The notes under the pieces are model-generated. The model had not been told where the DNA came from and did no database searches. It saw nothing but the letters and a program-made list of their open reading frames with translations. A program made the translations under genes and the position numbers. From contig CANQBH010000003.1 of assembly GCA_947589155.1 (NCBI GenBank), forward strand, positions 43,173 through 107,172: a stretch of DNA of 64,000 nucleotides. The letters are read 5' to 3'. This stretch comes from an uncultured Lachnospiraceae bacterium. GTDB lineage: Bacteria; Bacillota; Clostridia; Lachnospirales; Lachnospiraceae. This document shows positions 1 to 8,226 of the stretch, piece after piece (position 1 is the stretch's first letter; each line of letters starts with the position of its first letter).

Positions 1-253
1 AGAGCGCGGAAAGCGTAAACCGCTCCATGATATGTACCCGGATATCCTCTCCTGCAAAACACTGCTTTTTGATCTCTTTTTCCAATGTCCGGATCTTCCG
101 CTTCGGGACAAGCGTAAAGAGATGGAGATAGATCCTGACGGCGTCTCTTGCGCGGTTGGCGCTCACGCGCTCCACGGTCGCGCCTTCCAGTCCCTGCGCC
201 AGCGCCTGATCCAATTGTAACGACGGAAATACTTCCTCGAATTTCTTTTCCAC
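1..253 (-). CDS. polC: DNA polymerase III PolC-type, N-terminal fragment (runs off the window edge)
   Basis: Minus-strand reading from a GTG at 253 gives MEKKFEEVFPSLQLDQALAQGLEGATVERVSANRARDAVRIYLHLFTLVPKRKIRTLEKEIKKQCFAGEDIRVHIMERFTLSAL; position after ispG matches the Firmicutes rseP-ispG/proS-polC order. Confidence 0.75.
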   Translation of the reverse strand, partial: MEKKFEEVFPSLQLDQALAQGLEGATVERVSANRARDAVRIYLHLFTLVPKRKIRTLEKEIKKQCFAGEDIRVHIMERFTLSAL

Positions 254-254
254 G

Positions 255-1310
255 TCACTGCCCCCAATGATCCAGTTCGTACTTTAACGCCCCCAGAAGC
301 TCGTCCTCCGGAAGTTTTTTGATCACTTCGCCATGCTTGATGAGCAGGCCCTCGCCTATGCCGCCGGCCACGCCAAGATCCGCTTCCTTCGCTTCGCCCG
401 GGCCGTTGACCACGCAGCCCATCACCGCGACTTTCAGATCCAGCGGATACGATGCGGTCAGGTTTTCCACGCGGTTGGCCAGATCGATCAGGTCGATCTG
501 CGTCCGTCCGCAGGTCGGGCAGGAAACGACTTCGATCCCTCCGGTGCGCAGCCCCAGCGTCCGCAGGATCAGTTTTGCCGAGCGGATCTCCTCCACGGGA
601 TCGCCCGTCAGGGAAACGCGGATCGTATCGCCGATCCCCTGCGAAAGGATCAGACCGATGCCGATCGCCGATTTGATATTGCCGCTGCGCAGCGTGCCGG
701 ATTCGGTAATGCCCACATGCAGAGGATGATCGGTCAGACCGGCGATCTGCTCATGCGCACGGACGCACATCATCACGTCGGACGATTTGATACTGATGAC
801 CAGATTTTCATAGCCGAGGGATTCGATCCGGTGCACCTTGTCCATGGCGCTCTCGACAATGCCCTCCGCCGTCACGCCGTGATACTTTTCCACAAGTTCT
901 TTTTCCAGCGAACCGCTGTTGACGCCGACGCGGATCGGGATGTTTTTCTCCTTTGCCGCGTCGACGACCGCCTTGATCCGATCCTGCGAGCCGATATTGC
1001 CCGGATTGATCCGGATCTTGTCGGCGCCGTTTTCGATCGCCGCGATCGCCAGACGGTAGTCGAAATGGATATCCGCCACCAGCGGGATCGCGATCTGCGG
1101 CTTGATCTTTGCGATCGCCTCCGCCGCTTCCTTTGTCGGGACCGCCACGCGGATGATATCGCAGCCCGCTTGTGTCAGTTCCCGTATCTGCCGCACCGTC
1201 GCGTCTACATCTTCGGTTTTGGTATTGCACATGGATTGGATCAGCACCGGCCTCCCGCCGCCGATGACCCGCTCTCCAATCGCAACCTCCCTTGTTCTCT
1301 TACGTTGCAT
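255..1310 (-). CDS. ispG: 4-hydroxy-3-methylbut-2-en-1-yl diphosphate synthase
   Basis: 351 aa; VSCPTCGRTQID and GCVVNGPGEAKEAD Fe-S motifs. Confidence 0.97.
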   Translation of the reverse strand: MQRKRTREVAIGERVIGGGRPVLIQSMCNTKTEDVDATVRQIRELTQAGCDIIRVAVPTKEAAEAIAKIKPQIAIPLVADIHFDYRLAIAAIENGADKIRINPGNIGSQDRIKAVVDAAKEKNIPIRVGVNSGSLEKELVEKYHGVTAEGIVESAMDKVHRIESLGYENLVISIKSSDVMMCVRAHEQIAGLTDHPLHVGITESGTLRSGNIKSAIGIGLILSQGIGDTIRVSLTGDPVEEIRSAKLILRTLGLRTGGIEVVSCPTCGRTQIDLIDLANRVENLTASYPLDLKVAVMGCVVNGPGEAKEADLGVAGGIGEGLLIKHGEVIKKLPEDELLGALKYELDHWGQ

Positions 1311-1319
1311 ACCGTCCTC

Positions 1320-2354
1320 CTACATGAACAGTTTTTGAATATCGTTGAACATAATGACCACCATCAGGACCATCAGCAGGGCGAAGCCCAGAAAATGCAC
1401 CCGCCCCTCGATCTCCTCGTCGATCCGTTTGCCGCGGAACATCTCGACGATAAAAAAGACGAGCCGTCCTCCGTCCAGCGCGGGAAGCGGAAGCAGGTTC
1501 ATGACGCCTAAGTTGGCGGATAAGAGGATCGCGATATTGATCATGTTCATGACAACAGCAAGCGCGCCCATCTCCACCGATTCGTCATAGGTATCGCCGA
1601 TCGTCTTGACAATGCCGACCGGTCCCGACATATCGTTAATGCCGAGCTGCCCTGTCACCAGCATCTTCAGGCTTTCAAAGACGGCGTAGATCTGATATTT
1701 CATCTCATAGAAGCCGTGCAGCAAAGTCTGCGGCAAACTTGCCCTGACACGGGAAGTGTTGCCGGAAATTCCAAGAAGATAACGTCCGGACGCCTCGTCG
1801 TAGCGCGGCTGCACAACGGCATGGCGGACTTTTCCGTCCCGCTCGTATTCCACGTCGATCTTTTCGCCCGGATGGAAAAACGTATAGACGCTGACTTCGC
1901 GGTAAAAATGCACGCGGTAGCCGTTCAGCGCGGTGATCGTATCACCGGCCTCCATCCCTTCTTCCTGCGCGGAATAACCGTCCATCACGCCGGTCAGGAC
2001 CGGCGCGTCGTATCCGATCGTACCGAGCAGCACCAGCGCAAGCACATAGGCCATCAGAAAATTGAACAGCGGCCCCGCCGCCACGATTGCGAAGCGCTGC
2101 CAGACGCTCTTGTTGTTGAACGCCCTGCCGTCGCTGCTCTCCCCGTCTTCCCCTTCCATCATACACGCGCCGCCGAACGGCAAAAGTTTCAGGGAATACG
2201 CCGTCTCTCCTTTTTGGACGCTGAAGATCGTCGGCCCCAGTCCCAGACAAAATTCATTGACTTTGACATCGCATTTTTTTGCGACCAGGAAATGCCCCAG
2301 TTCGTGAAAAATGATGATGACGCTAAATATCAGGATCGCAAATAAAATACTCAA
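1320..2354 (-). CDS. rseP: RIP metalloprotease RseP/RasP (site-2 protease)
   Basis: IFHELGHFLVAKK HExxH motif, LPALDGGRL motif, PDZ region. Confidence 0.95.
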   Translation of the reverse strand: MSILFAILIFSVIIIFHELGHFLVAKKCDVKVNEFCLGLGPTIFSVQKGETAYSLKLLPFGGACMMEGEDGESSDGRAFNNKSVWQRFAIVAAGPLFNFLMAYVLALVLLGTIGYDAPVLTGVMDGYSAQEEGMEAGDTITALNGYRVHFYREVSVYTFFHPGEKIDVEYERDGKVRHAVVQPRYDEASGRYLLGISGNTSRVRASLPQTLLHGFYEMKYQIYAVFESLKMLVTGQLGINDMSGPVGIVKTIGDTYDESVEMGALAVVMNMINIAILLSANLGVMNLLPLPALDGGRLVFFIVEMFRGKRIDEEIEGRVHFLGFALLMVLMVVIMFNDIQKLFM

Positions 2355-2357
2355 AAC

Positions 2358-3500
2358 TTACCACCGTCTCTCTATAAACTCATAGGCGGCCGCCTCCGTT
2401 TCCAGAATCTGCTCCAGATTTGGATCCGCCACAAAACCGATCTCCTCCATCGCCGCGGCGATCGTTTCCGGAATCTCCGTAAACGTAAGGGAACCGTCCA
2501 GAAAACGGGCGACGGCCCGTTCGTTTGCCGCGTTGTAGACCGTCGGCATATTGCCGCCGCGTTCCATCGCCTCAAAAGCCAGACGCAGGCCCAAAAACGT
2601 CTCCGTATCCGGCCGCTCAAACGTCAGGCTTCCCGCGGAAAAGAGATCCAGATGCTCCGCGCGCAGCGGCCGCCTCTGCGGATAATACAGGGCGTAGAGG
2701 ATCGGCAGGCGCATATCCGGCGTCCCCATCTGCCCGATCACGGCGCCGTCAACAAACTGCACCGCGGAATGGAGGATACTCTGCGGGTGCACGACAACTT
2801 CGATTGCGGACAGCGGCACGTCGAACAGCCAGCGCGCCTCCATCACTTCCAGCCCCTTGTTGACAAGGGTCGCCGAATCGATCGTGATCTTTTTGCCCAT
2901 GTTCCAGTTCGGATGGCGGAGCGCATCCTCCGGCGTCACGTTCATTAAATCCTCGCGTTTTTTCCCGCGGAACGGCCCGCCGGAAGCCGTCAGCAGGATC
3001 TTTTCGATCCGGTTTTTACGCTCGCCCTGCAAAGACTGGAAGATCGCGCTGTGTTCGCTGTCCACCGGCAGAATCGAAACGCCGTTTTCCTTTGCCAGCG
3101 GCATGATCAGGTGTCCCGCCGTTACCAGCGTTTCTTTATTTGCCAGCGCGATATCCTTTCCTGCGCGAATGGCCGCGATTGTCGGACGGATACCGACCAT
3201 GCCGACGATCGCCGTCACAAGGATCTGCGCCGATTCTTCCTGCGCGACTTCCAGCAGGCCGTCCATACCGGCCGCCACACGCACGTTAAGATCCGCGACC
3301 TTTTTCTTCAGTTCTTTTGCCGCGTCTTCGTCCCACACGGCGGCAAGCCGCGGGCGGTACTGCCTGATCTGCCGCTCCAAAAGTTTAATATTATGTCCGG
3401 CCGCCAGCGCCGTCACTTCCAGATCGTCGTTCTGCGAAACGATCTCCAGCGTCTGCGTGCCGATGGATCCAGTGGATCCCAAAATCGCGATCTTTTTCAT
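2358..3500 (-). CDS. dxr: 1-deoxy-D-xylulose 5-phosphate reductoisomerase
   Basis: MKKIAILGSTGSIGTQTLEI NADPH-binding start; LVNKGLEVMEARWLFDVP; start chosen at internal Met. Confidence 0.97.
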   Translation of the reverse strand: MKKIAILGSTGSIGTQTLEIVSQNDDLEVTALAAGHNIKLLERQIRQYRPRLAAVWDEDAAKELKKKVADLNVRVAAGMDGLLEVAQEESAQILVTAIVGMVGIRPTIAAIRAGKDIALANKETLVTAGHLIMPLAKENGVSILPVDSEHSAIFQSLQGERKNRIEKILLTASGGPFRGKKREDLMNVTPEDALRHPNWNMGKKITIDSATLVNKGLEVMEARWLFDVPLSAIEVVVHPQSILHSAVQFVDGAVIGQMGTPDMRLPILYALYYPQRRPLRAEHLDLFSAGSLTFERPDTETFLGLRLAFEAMERGGNMPTVYNAANERAVARFLDGSLTFTEIPETIAAAMEEIGFVADPNLEQILETEAAAYEFIERRW

Positions 3501-3530
3501 TGGTCCTACTTTCTTTTCCATCAACGAAGG

Positions 3531-4331
3531 TTACAGGATAACAGAAGCCAGAAAGAAGATGATCGGCGCCGTGATGATCACGCTGTCAAAACGGTCGAGG
3601 ATCCCTCCGTGTCCCGGAATCAGTTTGCCGTAATCCTTGATCCCGTAATTTCTTTTAATCGCCGACGCGGCCAGATCCCCCACCATGGAGATCAATGCGC
3701 CGACCGCGCTGATCGCCGCAAGAAACAGCATCCCGCGTCCCGAAAGCCCCATCGGCTCCCGAAAGAGATACGCATAGAGCCCTGTCAGAAGCGCCGCGCC
3801 GCAGACGCCGCCGACCGCGCCCTCTACGGACTTCTTCGGGCTTAGAAGCGGCGACATCTTATGCTTGCCGAACAGCATACCGACGCAGTAGGCGCAGGTA
3901 TCGCTCCCCCACGAGCAGAGGAAGATCAGCCAGACGATATACGCGCCCTTCTCCAGCGTTGCTCTGGTCAGATAGATGAAGGACAGCATGACGGCCACAT
4001 AAAAGAAACCGAAAAAGCAGGCGAAGATCTGCTCGGTCTTGTATTTCGGATAGGAAAAAACGTAGACCGCCAGAAGCAGGATCAAAAACAGGATCGCAAG
4101 CATGAGCGGATCCAAAAACGATACGCAAAGATCGCCGTAATAACACAGCGCCGCCGCGTAACAAAGGATCGCGGCCGCCGAGCGCTCCACGCCAAAGATT
4201 CGGTACAATTCGTACATACCGATCAGCGAGACCGCCGCCATGACGCACAGCAAAACGGGGCCTCCCGTAATAATAACCAAAAGAGTGACCGCAACTAAGA
4301 CGATCCCGCTTATTGCTCTTGTTTTGAACAT
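3531..4331 (-). CDS. cdsA: Phosphatidate cytidylyltransferase
   Basis: Multi-TM; C-terminal SAIKRNYGIKDYGKLIPGHGGILDRFDS signature; start at MFKTRA. Confidence 0.95.
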   Translation of the reverse strand: MFKTRAISGIVLVAVTLLVIITGGPVLLCVMAAVSLIGMYELYRIFGVERSAAAILCYAAALCYYGDLCVSFLDPLMLAILFLILLLAVYVFSYPKYKTEQIFACFFGFFYVAVMLSFIYLTRATLEKGAYIVWLIFLCSWGSDTCAYCVGMLFGKHKMSPLLSPKKSVEGAVGGVCGAALLTGLYAYLFREPMGLSGRGMLFLAAISAVGALISMVGDLAASAIKRNYGIKDYGKLIPGHGGILDRFDSVIITAPIIFFLASVIL

Positions 4332-4344
4332 AACGTTTCCTTTC

Positions 4345-5043
4345 TCAGATCTTACCGTAGCGCCGGTCGCGTTCTTCATAGACGCGGACGGCTTCTTTGA
4401 GTTCTTTTTCCCCGAAGACCGGCCAAGGCACCGGCGTGAAATAAAATTCCGTATAGGCCAGCTGCCACAACAGGAAGTTGCTCAGCCGCTGCTCGCCGCT
4501 CGTTCTGATCAAAAGATCCGGATCCGGAAGGTCTGCGGTGTCCAGATAACGGCTGATCGTCTCTTCTTCCAGTTCCTTGATGTCCAGCCGCCCTTCCTTT
4601 ACGTCCGCGGCGATCTTTCGGACGCCGCGCAGGATCTCGTCGCGGCTTCCGTAATTGATGGCAAAGGTCAGATCAAATCCCGTATAATTCGCGGATTCTT
4701 CTTCGAGATTGCGGATCTTATCCTGCATGGCAGGATCCAGACGGGAAATGTCGCCGATCACCCGAACGCGCATATTGTTCTTTTTCGCTTCGGCCAGACA
4801 AGTCTTCAGATAATTGTCCAGAAGATTCATCAGCGCGGCGACTTCCTCCTCGGGCCGGTTCCAGTTCTCCGTAGAAAACGCATAGAGCGTCATATAACGG
4901 ATCCCCATATGATACGCCGCTTCCACGACCTTGCGGACGTTCTTTGCGCCCGCGGCATGGCCCGCCGTCCGCGGCAGTCCTTTTGCTTTCGCCCATCTGC
5001 CGTTCCCGTCCAAGATGATTGCTACATGTTTCGGTACGCCCAT
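4345..5043 (-). CDS. uppS: Isoprenyl transferase (undecaprenyl diphosphate synthase)
   Basis: MGVPKHVAIILDGNGRWAKAKGLPR signature, LIRTSGEQRLSNFLLWQLAYTEFYF. Confidence 0.96.
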   Translation of the reverse strand: MGVPKHVAIILDGNGRWAKAKGLPRTAGHAAGAKNVRKVVEAAYHMGIRYMTLYAFSTENWNRPEEEVAALMNLLDNYLKTCLAEAKKNNMRVRVIGDISRLDPAMQDKIRNLEEESANYTGFDLTFAINYGSRDEILRGVRKIAADVKEGRLDIKELEEETISRYLDTADLPDPDLLIRTSGEQRLSNFLLWQLAYTEFYFTPVPWPVFGEKELKEAVRVYEERDRRYGKI

Positions 5044-5156
5044 TTCTTCCCCCGTTTTTCTTATCTGTTTGCAAATGCGCAAAAAGGACACCGCGATCCG
5101 TGTCCTTTTTCTGGTTCCGCTTTGCCCGTAAAGACAACTTCATCCAAATGTTGCGA

Positions 5157-5711
5157 CTATACTGTCATTACTTCCTGCATTTTATTTTCCACCGCCTTCT
5201 CGATGTCGGCGATATATTTGTCGGTCAGTTTCTGTACTTTGTTTTCCAGTTCCTTGACCTCGTCCTCGGAAACATCTGATTCTTTTCCGTATTTTTTGAA
5301 CGTGTCGTTCGCGTCGCGGCGGATATTGCGGACCGCTACTTTCGCGTTCTCACCCCGCTTTTTGACATCTTTGGCAAGTTCCTTCCTCCGCTCCTCGGTC
5401 AGTTCCGGAAAGACGAGACGGATCAGTTTGCCGTCGTTCGTCGGATTCAGTCCGAGATCCGCCATCTGGATCGCCTTTTCGATCTCCTTTAAGAGAGACG
5501 GCTCCCACGGCTGGATCTGGAGCATACGCGGCTCCGGTACGTTGATATTGGCTACCTGCTGTAACGCGGTCGGAACGCCGTAATAATCCACAGTGATCTT
5601 ATCCAAAACGTGCGGATTGGCTCTGCCCGCGCGGATCGTCGTAAACTCCTCCTGCAGGTTGTGATACGATTTTTGCATTTTTTCTTCAAACATCTGTAAC
5701 TTTTCGTCCAT
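5157..5711 (-). CDS. frr: Ribosome recycling factor
   Basis: 184 aa; TIRAGRANPHVLDKITVDYYGVPTALQQVANI. Confidence 0.98.
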   Translation of the reverse strand: MDEKLQMFEEKMQKSYHNLQEEFTTIRAGRANPHVLDKITVDYYGVPTALQQVANINVPEPRMLQIQPWEPSLLKEIEKAIQMADLGLNPTNDGKLIRLVFPELTEERRKELAKDVKKRGENAKVAVRNIRRDANDTFKKYGKESDVSEDEVKELENKVQKLTDKYIADIEKAVENKMQEVMTV

Positions 5712-5749
5712 ATCTTCCTCCCACTATACCTATGTGAGCCCTTTCGTTT

Positions 5750-6454
5750 TCATTCCTCATCCACATAAACGACCGTTCCGTCAAACGTGCCGGAAATGGC
5801 CTTGACAATGCTGTCTTCTTCCTGTAACGCGAAGACATACATCGGCATCTTCTGCTCCATGCACAAGATCGACGCCGTCAGATCCACCACAGCCAGTTGC
5901 CGGTCGATCACCTCGGCGATCGAAACGCGGTCAAAGCGTTTTGCCTGCGGATCCGTCTTTGGATCTCTGTCATAAACGCCGTCTACGGCTTTGGCAAGCA
6001 GGATGGCGTCCGCCTCGATCTCTACGGCGCGCAAAACCGTCGCGGTGTCCGTGGAAAAATACGGATGTCCGGTACCGCCGGCAAAAAAGCAGATCTCGCC
6101 CGCCGAAAGGCCTCCGATTGCCGCGTCCTTGGAAAACAGTTCCGTAAACGCACCGCAGGTGAACGGCGTAAACACTCTGGTCTTCATTCCGGCATAACGG
6201 AAGATCTCCGATACATACAGGCAGTTCATGACGGTGGCGAGCATCCCGATCTGATCCGCCTTCGTGCGGTCGATCGTCTCGGACGTGCGGCCTCTCCAGA
6301 AGTTGCCGCCTCCGATCACAACGCCGACCTCCACGCCGTCGTCCGCCAGTTTTTTGACCTGACGCGCCACGCGCATACACACGGCCTCGTCAAATCCCGT
6401 TTTCTTTTCTCCCGCCAGCGCTTCCCCGCTGAGTTTTAATAAAACCCGTTTCAT
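5750..6454 (-). CDS. pyrH: UMP kinase
   Basis: MKRVLLKLSGEAL, VIGGGNFWRGR, GVYDRDPKTDPQAKRFD. Confidence 0.97.
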   Translation of the reverse strand: MKRVLLKLSGEALAGEKKTGFDEAVCMRVARQVKKLADDGVEVGVVIGGGNFWRGRTSETIDRTKADQIGMLATVMNCLYVSEIFRYAGMKTRVFTPFTCGAFTELFSKDAAIGGLSAGEICFFAGGTGHPYFSTDTATVLRAVEIEADAILLAKAVDGVYDRDPKTDPQAKRFDRVSIAEVIDRQLAVVDLTASILCMEQKMPMYVFALQEEDSIVKAISGTFDGTVVYVDEE

Positions 6455-6472
6455 CTCTTATCCCCGCAATTT

Positions 6473-7288
6473 TTAGGCAAACAGGCCTTCCACGTCGACT
6501 TCTGAGTAGCACTGTGAGCAGAAGCCTTCGATCACGGCGCCGTTATTGATCTGTACGGAACGGGACTTGATATTGCCCATGATGACGGCGGACGTATCTA
6601 CAACGACCGGCCCCTGCACGTCGATATCGCCTTTGACCGCGCCCGCGATCACGGCGGACGTCGCGGTGATGTTTCCGATGATGACGGAGCCGACGCCGAC
6701 TTTCACCGTACCCGTGGAATTGACTTCGCCTTCGATCTTTGCCGCATCGGCAAAGAACTCGGAAGAAGAACTGTTGCCCGCAATGCCGCCCGTAACGACC
6801 AGTTTGCCGTTGCAGGCTACGTTTCCGTTGATCATGCCTTCGACTTCGATCGAACCGGTCGATTCCAGATTACCCGTGATGACCATGCCTTTCGTGATCA
6901 CCGCCGTCTCGTCGGAAACGGAAGCGTCCGCGAGCTGCGCGGTATTCTGATAGGTCTGTGTATTGTCCTTTTTCTCCATGGTGTCCATTTTTTCTGCATC
7001 CTCCACTTTTTCTTCTCTCCTCTTTGTTACCGCCGCTGCCCTCGGTTCATCCGCAGCGCTTTCTTTGTTTGGCGCGGCCGCGGGCTCGCCTTCGTCCACC
7101 CGCTTGGATACCTGCTCCAGCAGGCCTTCCAGTTTGGAAAGTTCCGACTGGGTATCCATATTCTCGTTCAGGACCATGTCCTGTTCTTCTACCGGTTCAA
7201 GATCCTCTCCGCCCGGCACGAGTTCGTTGACCGCTTCGGAAAAATCTTCCTTAAACTCCTTAAAAAATCCCATCTTTTTTTCCTCCAT
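6473..7288 (-). CDS. Bactofilin-like polymer-forming protein with long charged N-terminal extension
   Basis: C-terminal glycine/valine beta-helix repeats (VITGNLESTGSIEVEGMINGNVACNGKLVVTGGIAGN...) typical of bactofilins. Confidence 0.85.
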   Translation of the reverse strand: MEEKKMGFFKEFKEDFSEAVNELVPGGEDLEPVEEQDMVLNENMDTQSELSKLEGLLEQVSKRVDEGEPAAAPNKESAADEPRAAAVTKRREEKVEDAEKMDTMEKKDNTQTYQNTAQLADASVSDETAVITKGMVITGNLESTGSIEVEGMINGNVACNGKLVVTGGIAGNSSSSEFFADAAKIEGEVNSTGTVKVGVGSVIIGNITATSAVIAGAVKGDIDVQGPVVVDTSAVIMGNIKSRSVQINNGAVIEGFCSQCYSEVDVEGLFA

Positions 7289-7291
7289 ACG

Positions 7292-8209
7292 TTATTTTTG
7301 GATACTGACGTGCTGAATGACCGTCGTTTCCTCGCCTATCGGTAAAATAATGGCTCCGGCGCCCTGCAGCGCTTCGATCAGCGCGGGCAGCGCCTGTACC
7401 GTCGCCTGTTTGTTTGCCGCATCATGCATCAAAACAATCGACGTCTTGTATTTTACCACATCCCCCATCACATTTTCAACTAGTTCCTCAGAGGTAAATG
7501 CCTGCGCCGTCGCGTCGCCGCTGGCGACATTCCAATCAAAGTATGTTACACCCTGACTGTTTATATACTGTATGTACTGCGCCATATCCACGTTGCTCAC
7601 ATGGTTGCTGCTGCCGCCCGGAAAGCGGTAATACAAACTCTCCACGCCGGTCGTATCGTAGATCAGGTTCTGGATCCGCTCAAAATCCTGTTGGAACGCG
7701 TCCAGCGAACTGTAAATCTCGCTGTATTTGTGGGAATAGGAATGCATGGCGATCGTATGCCCTTCTTCGACGATCCGCCGATACGCCGCCTTGGACTCCT
7801 CGTCTTCCTTGCCCGTGACAAAAAACGTCGCCTTGACGCCGTAGTCGTCCAAAACGTCAAGGATCGCGTTGGTATTGCTGCTTGGTCCGTCGTCAAAGGT
7901 CAGGTAGACCTTGCGCAGGTCGTCCTCCCCCGCCAGATTGTCGATCGACATTTCGGTCTGCGACACCAGAACGCCGTCCTCGCCGCTTCCGTTGATCTGC
8001 GCCGCGACCTGTCCGCTCCCGCCGCTTCTTCCTGCCAGATCGTCGATCTGTTTCTGCATCGTCACCATCTTGATACATAAAAAGGTGATCAGCACCATGG
8101 AAATAATGATCCATACGGATAAGAAAGCAATGATCGCGGTCTTGATCCTCTGCACTCGCTTGCGGCGGTCGCGCTGTTGTTTCAGGCCGTTCTGCCCTTT
8201 TTCTTCCAT
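7292..8209 (-). CDS. Polysaccharide deacetylase (NodB-homology), membrane anchored
   Basis: N-terminal TM; KVYLTFDDGPSSNT and MHSYSHKYSEIY motifs. Confidence 0.92.
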   Translation of the reverse strand: MEEKGQNGLKQQRDRRKRVQRIKTAIIAFLSVWIIISMVLITFLCIKMVTMQKQIDDLAGRSGGSGQVAAQINGSGEDGVLVSQTEMSIDNLAGEDDLRKVYLTFDDGPSSNTNAILDVLDDYGVKATFFVTGKEDEESKAAYRRIVEEGHTIAMHSYSHKYSEIYSSLDAFQQDFERIQNLIYDTTGVESLYYRFPGGSSNHVSNVDMAQYIQYINSQGVTYFDWNVASGDATAQAFTSEELVENVMGDVVKYKTSIVLMHDAANKQATVQALPALIEALQGAGAIILPIGEETTVIQHVSIQK

Positions 8210-8226
8210 TGCCGCTCTCTCCTTTG

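Noticed and set aside
333-1511. 392-aa plus-strand ORF antisense to ispG/rseP
   Set aside because: Low-complexity His/Arg/Asp-rich antisense translation of conserved genes; a common artefact of this codon bias. The same applies to most other long plus-strand ORFs (e.g. 4240-5583, 20171-21562, 25995-27389, 51180-52202).
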